A DNA stretch of 64,000 nucleotides from NCBI GenBank assembly GCA_946902985.2, contig OX336388.2, forward strand, positions 370,065,387 through 370,129,386. Reading direction: 5' to 3'. Source of the stretch: Meconema thalassinum (Eukaryota > Arthropoda > Insecta > Orthoptera > Tettigoniidae). The translations under genes and the position numbers were made by a program. The notes beneath the pieces were generated by a model, which worked only from the letters and a program-made list of their open reading frames with translations, made no database searches and was not told the origin of the DNA. Shown piece after piece: positions 33,549-45,311 of this stretch. Within the stretch, counting starts at the first letter, position 1, and each line of letters opens with the position of its first letter.

Positions 33549-33868
33549 GTCAACCAAAAAAGTCAACCTCTGGCACTATCCAGCCCATGACGGGCTAAGG
33601 CCAACCAAGCGACCGCTGCCCAGCCATTTGGCCTGCAGATATTGGGGTGACGCGTGATCAGCGCGTCGGGTCCCCTCGGCCGTTAATCTTGGTATTCGTG
33701 ATCGGGGCGCTGTCTCACTGTCAGACAGCTACTCAATTGTCCTCACGAGGCTGAGTGCACCCCGTTCCAACCCTCACGTCAGTTTTAAAATTCCTGACGG
33801 AGCTGGGGATCGAACCCAGGGCCTCCGGGTGAGAGACAGGCGCGCTACCCCAACACCACGGGGCCGGC
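33549..33868 (-). mobile_element. tRNA-derived SINE family S3 inside gag (left copy)
   Basis: The minus strand begins GCCGGCCCCGTGGTGTTGGG, with an A-box-like region and a B box GGGTTCGATCCCC. The ~320 bp body includes GTCTGACAGTGAGACAGCGC and TGCAGGCCAAATGGCTGG. It is flanked by TTGTTCTAACATA at 33536-33548 and 33869-33881, a 13-bp target-site duplication. It splits the coiled-coil coding region that starts at 33988. Confidence 0.85.
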
Positions 33869-33988
33869 TTGTTCTAACATACTAGTGTTTAATGATTGAC
33901 TCTGTTCCGCCAATTTAGTGTCCAACAATTCATGTGTTGTCCTAGCCGCGCTCTCAATGATTTCTTGAATCTGTTCCACCGTTGCCAT
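33869..33988 (-). pseudogene. Gypsy gag start fragment, left copy
   Basis: The likely original start ATG is at 33986-33988, giving MATVEQIQEIIESAARTTHE and then TKLAEQSQSLNTSMLEQ before the SINE. The peptide is Glu/Gln-rich and continuous in character with the coiled-coil repeats beyond the SINE. Confidence 0.6.
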
Positions 33989-34661
33989 CTTATACACTTT
34001 ATATGAGACATTAGGGAAATGGCTTAAAGCAATGCCCCTTGACTCATAATACAATCCAATGCACATTTAATTTCTTTACCCAACTCAGTTCATTTATTTT
34101 TACATTTAATCCCGCTAGTCGATTGCATCTCTGAGTGGTTCTAATTTACTCAATTTAATTTAAACCCAAACACATATTTAGTCATTAAATTGTTATCCTG
34201 ATCTGATATTAACACTGACTAATTATCAAAGTATTAATTGTCATTTAAGGCTACCAGCCTCCTAACATTTTCATGAGTTTGACTTTCTAAACAAATCTAG
34301 TTTTAACTTTAATTATTGGGCGTCCGGTATCACGTATATTAATTTATTTTAATTCAATAGACAAAAACGTGAACCGTATTTTACATTGCAAACTCCTGAT
34401 TTTAATTTATATTTCACACATTTGGCGGTATCCTCTTCGCCTCCATTACTTTTAATAAAATATCACTTTCCGGTGATTAAAATACTGTCATATCTGCCTG
34501 CACTTGCGGCATGTCAGTTTTACTCAAATACGCCACTTAAATGTGTTCCAGCAGCGAACCAGCAACAAAATTACACCCTCATTGTTGCATCAGTTTGAAA
34601 ACCCAACTACGCTTACATTGACATGTGCAATTTCTTTGCCGTTACACCCCAGTGGACCGCC

Positions 34662-34679
34662 CCACGCTTGGCCGCGCCA
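34662..34679 (-). other. Candidate primer-binding site, left copy
   Basis: On the minus strand, 12 bases after the LTR end, TGGCGCGGCCAAGCGTGG begins with the TGG expected opposite a tRNA 3' CCA. In the right copy the same site reads TGGCACGGCC. The spacing from the LTR is a little long and I cannot match the tRNA, so this is tentative. Confidence 0.35.
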
Positions 34680-34691
34680 GTTTACATCCTA

Positions 34692-37343
34692 TGAACCCTT
34701 CAGAATAGCAGTGTTTATATGCAAGAATCTTGATCAAGGGGTCGCGCTCAGTTCCTAGTGTGATGTTTACGTTCGCCAAACAACATGCTCTACTGAGGTA
34801 AGGGTCATAGGATTAAAACTATAATTAAGAAAGAAAGGTGACAAGATGTAAAATAATAACATGATTTAATGACTAATAGTGCATAAGAAGAATATAAACA
34901 ACAATAATAAAAAATCCTCCCTGAATTTTTCCCATGACAGGAATATTTATCAAAGTTGAGGAGTCAGACGGATCTCCCCCTTATTAAAATGTGGATCCTA
35001 GTTCCACTAACTTGCATTTGGATTTTATGTACGCGTAATGACTAACTACGAGGAATGAGTACTTTGGATGACTGTTCGTTTACAGCGGGTTAACAGCCAC
35101 GATGCTTACGAACAATCATCTCGTAAATCAACGTTTACGGATATGGAACATGACACTAATAAAAACCCTTAAAAAATTTAATGCTGACACACACACTAAA
35201 AATCTACTATTTACAGAAATCTCCCTGGAGACCTTCCATTAGCGCGATGACGCACTTGACAAAATGAGCTGCCAACGCGGCCAATTGCTCAATACACAAA
35301 TAAGGGAAATACAGCATCGCACGTGACTTCACGGGTCACTGATATGGAATATAAACATGGACTTAAACCAACAACAACAAAAGCCTGACCGGCTGAGATT
35401 ACTTTATATGAACAAAACTGCATGTTAAGGTAACGCTTCGGAGATTATCGTGATTCGTAGGCAACTCCCATTTATTTAAACAATTTTTACCATTGATCAG
35501 TTCTTAATTCTGTATTTCAAGTAATTACGGAGCCAAACAAGCACTCCCCACTAATGACCTTGCTTGCAACCTTCAGTCCGTCTTGTGAAACAGCTCCCCT
35601 CTTCCTCAATACCTGTCATTGTCCCAACTCCAGTGTGTAAAAATAACTGACCAGCTGTGCCGTTATCTCAAGGAATCAACAGCAACAAATCTCAACCACC
35701 TCAACATATGGTCAGACATTAATCAAAATATCCACAATTGCCCTCGCAAGGTAACAATATGGACTTGGCATCAAGCTGACAGAAATCAGTCTACGCTGAA
35801 ATTCCCGCTTGTAATGACCACAAAATACACACACTCACACTTCTGGGAATGACATGACGTTTTTCACACAGGTCGGCTGAATGGATGCTCACAAACAATT
35901 AAAAAAATATTAAAACCTACGATAGAGCTGACTGCTCTTCGTCACAAATCCCATTGCTCCAAATGCAATAATCTCACTGAATCTGATCAATAATGAACCT
36001 TAAAAAAATTAATTACCCTCCAATCTACTGTATAATTATATTACTTCAGTCCTACTTCTGAAACACAACATACCTCCGAGAGACGTTTTTAACCGCATTG
36101 CGTAACATATGCAAACACGGTCGTCCACATAGCTAAGTTAGTTAAAACAACAAACAAACAAGAACCTTCCACTAATAACATATGCGAGCTGTTTCCATGC
36201 AAAAGGTGTGTCAGACCAAAACTAAATATACTACGTTAATCACACAAGCAAAATATTTACAAAACAATGTCCCATACACCATAAGTTAATCTATCAGATA
36301 ATAAGAATATTATTCTGTACTCATCCTCGGCCAGTCACCCGTCAAAGGACATCCGCTGCCATCTCCCAACTGAATGCTTCTTAGCTCATCTCAGCCATCT
36401 GGACGGAGTGTTAATAGTTCCAAACTTCCTTCAGGATAAGCGATGTCATCTCTCGTGCTGATTCAAAAAGTTAGATTATTATACACTCGATATCTGACTA
36501 CTAAATTCGCCGTTTCAGGTACTAATTTTCCCCGGAACTGTCTGTTGGCGAATTGTCGATGCTACTGTCCCTACAAAATATAGTACTGTGACTACCTATC
36601 ACTGAATTTAACACATTTATTAATAATTTCTGTGTCCTCGACACACAAAAGTATAACTTACGTCCTCAGACGAACAAAAGTAATAGCAATGTCTTGGCTC
36701 TTCACGCCACTTATAAATGAACCGGCCCTAGGTATTGATAGAGGGGGAAATTATACAAAAATTTCTCAAAATAATAGTGGTACAGGAATGAAATAAATAT
36801 CACTGAACTCGAAAAATAGCGCAGGTCAAGAATATGCCCATTAATCCTAGAATCGATCGTAGAGATGTTGTCTAGGCGATCTCCCGCGTTAATGCTAGCC
36901 ATCGCGTGCCCAAGCTAGACTTGCCGCGCTGGTAAGCATTCTTCTCCCATTGGTTTCACATTTTCTGTAACTTGGCGGTTTTTATCAGACCTTGGCCTCG
37001 TGGGAGTGTCTAGTATTTTCATCAGCCACTCACGTTACTGCATCATATTTTTTCTAGGCGCGAATATTACAATGAACATACCATGAGCGTGTCTCACTGC
37101 GCGTCGCTTCTATTTTAAGGTGGCCACCACCTGTCCTTCTGAATAATTGCTAGGGTCTATCCTTTCACAATCCTAAGTATTTAGCCTTTTGTCAAACTGC
37201 TGCAGGTATGTCCCCATTGTCTCCAACCAATGCTTGAAATTTCCTCATCTCCGTCTGGCTATTTTCATGATGCTGGTGGAAATATTTATTAATTGAAGAA
37301 ATAAAACATCGAATCATTTATCCATCGGAGGGTAAAGTGTTCA
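34692..37343 (-). repeat. Ty3/gypsy LTR 2 (shared middle LTR), 2652 bp
   Basis: Same structure as LTR 1 and near-identical by eye. The low-coordinate end is TGAACCCTT instead of TGAACACTT, so its terminal inverted repeat has one mismatch. It serves as 5' LTR of the left internal domain and 3' LTR of the right one. Confidence 0.88.
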
Positions 37344-37685
37344 CAACTCCTCCACTCACAAAATTTCGAACTTAGGAGAAAGTCGATAATTTTAAAAAGA
37401 CTTCCGTAGGCCAATTTGTTTTATTTCAGAATCACCCCTTTTCTATTTCTTGGACTAGCCGCTCCTGTCTTGAATGGCATTTACTCGTTTCATTTCCTGC
37501 TTGTAATGACCCTCTCAACTGCTTGCATGGCGCGCTGATGCCTCGGGCAACACTCTGCTCGTCTCGTTAATGTTTGTCAACACTAATTCCACTTCCATCT
37601 TCACGAGCCGTACTCAACTGCTCCCCGTTCACTTGGTTGATATTGGACGTCCATATATTTAAACTGCATCATTATATCGGCGCTC

Positions 37686-39809
37686 TCATGGTTCACTTCT
37701 ACGATACTTTTTTAAGTTGGCTGCATTGTAGACCGACATTGTTCCTGTGCTTAACTCTTTCACTCTGTATGCATTATTTCCAAGGTTTCTTACAATAGAA
37801 TAAGGTCCTATGAACTTTTCGCAGAATTTGCTGAAGATCTTCTTCTCTGGATCCGATGTAGCGGGTCGTTTCACCAAAACGAGCTGGTTGATTTCAAGAT
37901 CACTGTGAAACCTCTTATTTCTCACTCGCCGTAATCTGCGGTCTGCTTGTTTTCTCATGTAGGCTCTCGTTCTCTCAATTCGCAGGTTAGGTGCTATCAT
38001 GGGATCTTGTGGGCAGTTAATGATGCTTTTCCACGTTCTCACTGGATACTCGTTTTTGTGTAGGGGCATAGGGATCTGTCCTGTTGACTCGTGCCTGGTA
38101 GAATTCATGCATGTCTCTACATCCTTAATTTTATCCACCCATTTATGGTGTTCTTTGGGAATGAAGATTCTCAAGTATGATGTTACACATTCTATTGCTC
38201 TCTCACTTGGATTAGCTTGGGCATGTCGGATACTGGATAAAACGTGTTTTATACCCATGTCCTCCATACCTTTCTTGAATTCGGCGCTTGTAAAATAACT
38301 GCCATGATCTGACAATATAAATTCTGGTTTTCCAAGGCTTGGAATAACTTTATTTCGAATACGACTGAGTACTTTTTTCGATGTAGTTTTCTGAATGGGA
38401 CATAATACGACAAACTTAGGAAATACATCAATGCACACTAGCAAGTGCCGGCAACCTCGCCTTCCCTTCGGAATTGGACCGAAACAGTTTAGGGCCAGTA
38501 GCTCGCAGGGTTTCTGAGGTAGCAATGGTCTAGGATACTGCCTCATTAAATAGTTATTTGGCTTTGTCCTCTGACAAGGATCACAAGTCGTAATGACGTC
38601 ACATATAGTTGTTCTCATACGTGGCCATGTAAATGTTTCTCCTATTGTCACTTCGCATTTGTCTAATCCGACGTGTCCGTAACTTTCGTGAGTATGCCAT
38701 GTCAGTCCTCGCTGTAAGGATGCAGGTACTAATATGCGTAACTTGGTGTGGTCATTATCTACCCATTTGTGCAGCAAATTGTTGACATAAACATATCTTC
38801 CTTCTTTTACTTTCGCTTCTCGAAATGCAGGTGTCCCTGTAGGTAGTTGCTTTCTGAAGTATTGAATTAATAGCATCATCCATGGTTCCGCTTCCTGTTC
38901 TCGCTGTATCTCACGTAACTTCTCCAAGAATTCCCGGTCCTTCGGTGTTAACTCCAAGTGTTGTACCATCACTGTTTCTTCATTATCAGGCTCTGGGTTC
39001 CTGCTGAGTGCATCCGGTATCACGTTCATCTTCCCTGGACAATGTTCAATCTCAATGCTAAACTGCTGAATATATATAGACCAACGTGTCACACGTTCGC
39101 TTGCCATCGACGTCTTAAACAAGAATGTTAGTGCCTTGTGATCAGTCCTGACAACAATGGGGTATCCATAAATTATTCTTTTCCATTGTTGGAGCGCATG
39201 AAGTATGGCCAACAATTCTAGTTCCGTTACAGTATAATTGCGCTCGTGCTTACGCAATTTTCGGCTGACAAATGCCAAATATGTTTTATGTTGCAGGTTA
39301 GCTGGATCTTCTTGGTAGAGCATAGCACCTATACTAATTAGTGAAGCATCCGCTTGGATTATAAATTTGTGCTTGAAATCTGGATATCCTAATTTAATGC
39401 AGTTTTCCAATAGCTGTTTTGTTGCTTGGAACGCCTTCTCACACTCCGCATTCCATAACCATTTATTATTCTTCTTTAGCATTTCCTGCATTGGAGCTAC
39501 AGTCTCCGTGTAACCTGGACAGTTTTCCTTAAAGAATCCCGTTACGCCTAAGAAAGCCCGAATGTGCTTGACTCTCGTTGGTGTAGGGAAATTCTTTATC
39601 GCTTCGATCTTAGCTGGATTTGGCTTCACTCCCTCCTTGTCAATGATGTGACCCAAATATAAGATCTCGCTCTTGAAGAAATGCGATTTCTTCAGGTTTA
39701 CTTTGAAATTTGATGCATTCAGGTTGCCTAATACTTTATCTAAATTTTCCATGTGAGTTTCAATGTTGTCGGATGCCAGCAGAATGTCATCAATGTAGCG
39801 TACCGTCAT
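37686..39809 (-). pseudogene. Gypsy pol, right copy: RT C-terminus, RNase H, integrase (D-to-N)
   Basis: 707 residues, same domains as the left copy (YIDDILLA box, ADASLISIGAMLY, HESYGH, CDPCQRTK, FILSDHGSYF, NPSERAI). The first integrase catalytic position differs: LLALNCFGPIPKG here against LLALDCFGPIPKG on the left, removing an acidic metal ligand. About 15 other substitutions are scattered. The upstream TGA separating it from the RT N-terminus is shared with the left copy. Confidence 0.88.
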
Positions 39810-39845
39810 CTCCTTAACTTCCTCGGTTAGATTCCGGTCCAGGAC

Positions 39846-40562
39846 TCAGATTAAAGCACAGCCCGCTGTTTTGACTCCAAAGGGCATTCGGACGAAGCAA
39901 AACGTTTGGTTATCGAATAAGAAGCCAGTTAGAAGCTGTGACTTCTCATCCAATTCAATATGGTGGAACGAACTCGTCAGGTCAACTGATGAATAAATGC
40001 TTTTGTTTTTAAAGCCTTTTAGTACGTCTCTGATAATTGGCGCTCTGTTATACTCAGGAAAAATGTGTCTCATGTTGAGTTTTCTGGCATCTAAACAAAG
40101 TCTAATAGATCCATTTGGTTTTGTGACTGCCAAAATCGCATTTAGATAAGGTGTAGGTGTCTTCCTTATCACTCCAGCTTGTAACATCTCATCTATAATG
40201 ACCTTAACTTGACCACGATATTTTTCAGGAATTGGGTACAACCTACTTTTGAAAGGTGACCAATCCTCGACTTGCATTGAATATTTGAAATTTAATATTT
40301 TCCCAGGTACTGTATAAAATACTATTTTGTGCTTCCTTAAAATCTCTTCGAATTGTTTTCTGTGTTCACCCCCAAGTTGAATGTCATTGAGCCGCTCCTG
40401 TAGTAACTCTTCAAATTGTGCATCACTGTCGTCTCCTTCCGTTAATAAAGACCATATCTCCTGGGATTCACCCTCCTCATCTAGTTCCACAACAGCTCCT
40501 TCTATGATGTTATCTTCTGCCTTTCGTATCTCCTCTTCCGTCTCTTCCGATATTGCTTCCAA
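39846..40562 (-). pseudogene. Gypsy pol, right copy: RT N-terminal half
   Basis: Same RT motifs as the left copy (TKPNGSIRLCLDARK, YSSVDLTSSFHH, FVRMPFGVKTAG) and the same terminating TGA. Small substitutions such as KHKIVFYTVPG against KHKTVFDTVPG mark divergence. Confidence 0.86.
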
Positions 40563-40580
40563 TGCCCAAGAATTTACATC

Positions 40581-41126
40581 TCATCCGGTAGTGATTTCAT
40601 CCATATGCAATCCCACGTTCTTCAGCTGATCATACTCTCTAAAACTGACTGTATTCTTGTGCAAATCTATCACTGCTTGATAGTCACAAATAAAATTTGC
40701 ACCAAGAATTATATTGAAATTCATCTTTGCTATGATAATGAATGTTTGCCCAAAAGTGTGTTCCAATATGATCAGCTCTAAGTATGCCTGACGTTTACAA
40801 GTGACGGTGCGTTCAGGAATAACACCCCTCACTTTGAGCTGTGGTACGGGAATTACAGGAATATTCTGACTCCGTCCCAACTCTCGAACCAAGGCCTCCG
40901 ATACCAGACTGATCTGCGACCCCGTATCCAATAAACATCTTATATTAATTCCACCAATCCTCGCGTAAATAACAGGTAACTGCCTAATTTCATCGTTCCG
41001 TGGTTTCACCGTCTCCTCCAGGCAGTCTTCTGGCAAAGCAATCCATTCTTGTATGTTCGCTACTATCCATCCATCTTCAACTTCCGACTGTTGCGTTGTA
41101 GACTGTCTTCTTTATCCAAATTTAGC
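40581..41126 (-). pseudogene. Gypsy protease segment, right copy, frameshifted
   Basis: The protease core IRCLLDTGSQISLV and NIILGANFICDYQ are present. Near 41090 one base is missing relative to the left copy (TGCGTTGTAGAC against TGCGTTTGTAGAC), breaking the frame that links it to gag. The open part is 40581-41036. Confidence 0.82.
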
Positions 41127-41462
41127 ATTTTATTTAGCTCCGGTGCGACTCCCATCATCCTTTTGGTGCCCATGCCCTTGATATTCCTCTTGTCTCAGTA
41201 GACTTCCAGCTTCCTCAGTATGTGTGACTGGATTCTTCATGTTCCCAATGGCTTTTTCCCATCTTCCTAGCTCTCCACCTTGAATAGCGTGTAATTCCTC
41301 TAGGTAATTTTGTGATTGAGCGTGCCTATCATCCCAGTCATTTCGATAATTACGTGCCTCTCTTTGATTTTGATCTCTCCTTCCTTTCCATCTTTGATTA
41401 GCATTGTAATCACCGTATCTTCCATTAGGCCTCTCATTCCTTCGATTTTCACGCCATTGCTG

Positions 41463-42143
41463 TTATCCTCTCTGTTGATATCTATTGTTGCCTTGATATG
41501 ACCTATTGTTATAGTTATTCTCGTTACTCTGGTATGGTCTGTTTTCTCCTTCTTCCTGGTTTCGCCTAGGTGTGGATATGCTTGTATTAGTACCCTGCGT
41601 TTTAGTGTTTGCCTGTTTTGGTTTTATGACCTCTGTCGTATTGACTAACTCCAGCTGTCTTCCTCCTCTATAATGATTATGAGATGTAGTCTCATCTATC
41701 TGGCGTAATATCTGCTCTGCATGTAAGGCCGTACTAACATTCGCTGCGACTAGCACTTGCTGCACGTTGACTGGTAATTGCCGCGCTATAGTCATCACCA
41801 GATCCGCTTCATTTAAAGGGTAATCAAGGTCGCGAAATTTTAGCATTTGCATGTTAAAGAAATCTGAGTATTTCGTTTGCTGGGTAGTTTGGTATTTTCT
41901 AGAGTAAAGCTCCATCCTTAGACTCTGTTGTATTGCTGGCGACCAGTACTTGCGCAGAAACGCTAATTTGAAATCTGACATAGTTCCAAATGTATATTTG
42001 AAGCTTAAAAACCATGTAAGGACATTTCCTGATAAAAATCTCTCCATCATCACCAATCTACGTGCTTCAGGTACCCCAGTGTCATTGTAATGATCTTCAA
42101 TTTCTTTAATAAAGGCTTTAGGTGTCACCCCTGAATTCTCCAT
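41463..42143 (-). pseudogene. Gypsy gag capsid-like segment, right copy
   Basis: Matches the left gag segment over its whole length (FLSGNVLTWFLSFKYTFG, LRKYWSPAIQ), ending at the same TAA. The few changes include GVPEARRLVMMERF against GIPEARRLRMMERF. Confidence 0.8.
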
Positions 42144-42188
42144 GTATTTCTGCGGTTTATAATCGTTCGAGCGAATTACTTGGATAAG

Positions 42189-43088
42189 TTATGTGGGCTG
42201 ATGACCGTCTTGTGGCGTGGAACTCCTTTCGATATTCTTGCGAAACCCTTCCGTGTTTGCTGTTAATGGGCTCTCTGTCTGAGCTTGACTCCCTGCTGCG
42301 CTTTCCTCCCCGGGGCTATTTGAGTCGTCCTGCCTATCTCTCATTGTTCCTGTTTTAAATATCGAGGATTTTTCTAACGACCTCAATTCAGCTTTAATGA
42401 TCCTGTCTGTTTGCTCTTTAAGTTTACTCTTAATTTCTTGCTCTAATGCTTGAATACGAGTATGATTTTCGCCTACTGTCTTAAGGATGGTTGATCTTTC
42501 CTCTTTAGAATCGATATTCATTTTTCGCCAATCTTTCCTTATTTGCTCCTTAATTGTGCTTACTTTCTCTTCAATCTGGCTTTTAGTGTCATCCTGATTG
42601 CTTTCTATCTGGCTTTTCATTTCTTCCAATCTCGCGCTATTTTCGTCGACGGTACTCTTTAATTGACTCTGATCCGCTTCTAGGCTTTTCCATTGCTCCG
42701 CTGATTTTATTTCGAGACGGTCCATATCTTTAATTATGCCGGATATATTTTCATCTACCGCTGATAATTGTTGTTGAATGACTTTGCCGCTCTTTTCCAT
42801 TTCCATAAATCGTCCTTCCAACTTATCCTGAGCTATCTTGACCTCGCTTGTATACATAGTGCACGCTAGTTCAATTTGCTCTAATTTAGCTAACACCGTT
42901 TCATCCAGAATGCTAAGTTTTTGATCAAAAATACTTTCCATTTTCTTAATCTGGTCTAATTGCTTTTCATTATTTTTACTAACATCAAGGGCCAGCAATA
43001 CCATCTGTTGATTAGTGTGATCCTTCATCTCTGCGGTTAACGAAGCTAATTGGTTCGTGTTTTTAACATTCTGCGCCTCTAACTGCAA
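42189..43088 (-). pseudogene. Gypsy gag N-terminal coiled-coil segment, right copy
   Basis: 299 residues, nearly identical to the left copy and ended by the same TAA. It is cut off from its upstream coding by the HINE-like insertion starting at 43116. Confidence 0.7.
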
Positions 43089-43115
43089 ATTGATAGTGTC
43101 CTTAATTTCATTTTT

Positions 43116-43170
43116 AGCCTATTTTCAATTTTGAAAAAATAGGCTTATGAGATCACCTTTTGTCCGTGTG

Positions 43171-43209
<39 letters not shown>

Positions 43210-44645
43210 TTCGTGTGTGTGTCCCCCCCCTAATAAAATCTAAACGGCTGGAGCGATTTCAATGAAACTCAGTAAGTTCATAGCACTATTCCGGGCGACC
43301 TCGACCGTGCCCTTCAAATTTTGTTACGACTCACCAATCCAACATGGCGGCTGTGCGAAATATTTCACCAGCATTCAATATCTCCGAAACGATTACCGAT
43401 ATTACCCTGACATCATGTATGGTGATAAAGGGAACTACTATAAGTTCACTTATGTGATCTTTGAAAACCTGGTAACTACAAAACCAACATGGCGGCCAAG
43501 CGAAGTTGCGACTTTTAAATAGACGTTTCTCGCGATTTATCCAACCAAACGCAATAAAACTTGGTACAGTATATGTTTATATACTTTGTAATGCACCGAC
43601 AACTAACTTCGTTCATTTGTTTACATAACCACAAGATGGCGGATGTGCGAAATATTTCACCGGCATTCTGTATCTCTGAAACTATTAGCGGTATCTTCCT
43701 GAAGTTTTGTACGGAGATAAAGGGCACTACTGGAAGTCCATTTATATGACTTAAAAAACCGGTTATATACAAAACAAACATGGCGGCCAAGCGAATTAGA
43801 AAATTTGAAATAGACCCTTCTCGCGATTTATTGCTCCAAACGCACTGAAATCTGGTACAGGAAATATTTATACACATAGTAATGCACTGGTATCTAATTT
43901 AGTTCAATTGTTTTCATAACCTCAAGATGGCGGCTGTGCGAATTTTAAAATTAAGTTTTTATTTCTTGTGATGTAGTCATGCGATCGAAGTGAAAGTTTG
44001 AATAATGAACCTTCCCAATAATTTTCCTATAATGGTACATGACTCTATGGCCTATACATTTAACAATCCAACATTGCGACCAACCGAAATATTTAGACGG
44101 CTCTCAATATCTACGAATCTATTGTAGCAATCAAACTGAATTTTTTATTGTTCATAGGGGCTATGAACTCAAGTTCACTTATAGGACTTTAAATAACCTG
44201 GTGATCACAAATCCAACATGGCGGCGACGCGAATTATAAATATTCTCATGGACGTTTATCGCAATTTAACCATCCGAGAGCAGTGAAACGTGGTACAGTA
44301 AATCCTTATACGAATGGTAAGCCACTAGCATCTAATGTATTTCAATTGTTTCCATAACCTAAAGATGGCAGCTGTGCGAAATTTTAAAATCTCCTTGTAA
44401 CTTCTAGTGTCCTAATTATGCGATTGAAGTTTGAATACTACACGTACACAATAATCTGCATGTAACAGTACATAACTCTAGGACCTACATATATAAAATC
44501 CAACATGGCGACTATCCGAATTATTTAGTCGGTTCTCAATATCTACGAATCTATTACGGCAATCAAACTGAAATTGTGTATGTTGATAGTTGCAATAAGT
44601 GGGCTATATGAAAATAGGCTGTATAGTTCTTCACGGAACTACTTG
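43116..44645 (+). mobile_element. HINE-like modular element, copy E (divergent subfamily), 1530 bp
   Basis: Comparison with the left gypsy copy shows the insertion exactly: target CATTTTTAATAATC becomes CATTTTT-element-TTTAATAATC. The 5' end AGCCTATTTTC pairs with GAAAAAATAGGCT at 43133-43145. A GT microsatellite (about 43168-43207) and TCTAAACGGCTGGAGCGATT follow. Nine monomers are anchored by AACATGGCGG/AAGATGGCGG variants at 43341, 43486, 43633, 43777, 43924, 44070, 44216, 44362 and 44502. The 3' end has AAATAGGCT, the hairpin TAGTTCTTCACGGAACTA and CTTG. The interior differs from copies A-D but the termini and ~146 bp period are the same. Confidence 0.72.
43168..43210 (+). repeat. (GT)n microsatellite
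   Basis: Nearly uninterrupted GT dinucleotides within the 5' region of HINE-like copy E. Confidence 0.9.
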
Positions 44646-44882
44646 TTTAATAATCTAGCTTGTTCCTCCTGATATTCATTTTGTTCAATCCTACTGTTAT
44701 TTAATTGTGTCCGCAATGATTCACTTTGTTCGGATAATTTGTTTATAGCCTCACTTTGTTCTAACAAACTATTGTTTATTTGTTCAGATAATTACGCGTT
44801 TAATGCTTCACTTTGTTTTACCATAGTATTGTTTATTTGTTCAGATAATTTTGTGTTTAATGCTTCACTTTGTTCTAACATA
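44646..44882 (-). repeat. 22-residue gag coiled-coil repeats, right copy
   Basis: Counterpart of 33340-33548: the same 66-bp coding units (LSEQINNTM.EQSEALN), now separated from downstream gag by the HINE-like insertion. Confidence 0.6.
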
Positions 44883-45186
44883 GTCAACCAAAAAAGTCAA
44901 CCCCTGGCACTATCCAGCCCATGACGGGCTAAGGCCAACCAAGCGACCGCTGCCCAGCCATTTGGCCTGCAGATATTGGGGTGACGCGTGATCAGCGCGT
45001 CGGGTCCCCTCGGCCATTAATCTTGGTATTCGTGATCGGGGCGCTGTCTCACTGTCAGACAGCTACTGAGGCTGAGTGCACCCCGTTCCAACCCTCACGT
45101 CAGTTTTAAAATTCCTGACGGAGCCGGGGATCGAACCCGGGGCCTCCGGGTGCGAGGCAGGCGCACCCCAACACCACGGGGCCGGC
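44883..45186 (-). mobile_element. SINE family S3 inside gag (right copy)
   Basis: Orthologous to the SINE at 33549-33868, with the same insertion point and flanking TTGTTCTAACAT duplication, but about 16 bp shorter. It carries the B box GGGTTCGATCCCC on the minus strand. Its presence at the same site in both internal domains means it predates their duplication. Confidence 0.85.
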
Positions 45187-45311
45187 TTGTTCTAACATTC
45201 TAGTGTTTAATGATTGACTCTGTTCCGCCAATTTAGTGTCCAACAATTCATGTGTTCTCCTAGCCGCGCTCTCAATGATTCTTGAATCTGTTCCACCGTT
45301 GCCATCTTATA

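Larger units (their letters stand above)
24889..37343 (-). mobile_element. Ty3/gypsy retrotransposon, left copy (LTR to LTR, 12.46 kb)
   Basis: Two 2.65 kb LTRs enclose a 7152-bp internal domain (27540-34691). Minus-strand order: leader, coiled-coil gag region, gag, protease, reverse transcriptase, RNase H, integrase, ~340 bp to the 3' LTR. No env-like frame is seen. Most of the gag-pol segments (33287 down to 27882) lie in a single frame interrupted by stops. The right-hand LTR is shared with a second internal domain, so this is one half of a tandem array. Confidence 0.9.

Noticed and set aside
43168..44600. CRISPR-like array in the regularly spaced ~146-bp repeats
   Set aside because: Repeats are degenerate over their whole length with no short conserved repeat plus unique spacers, and the context is eukaryotic transposon DNA.
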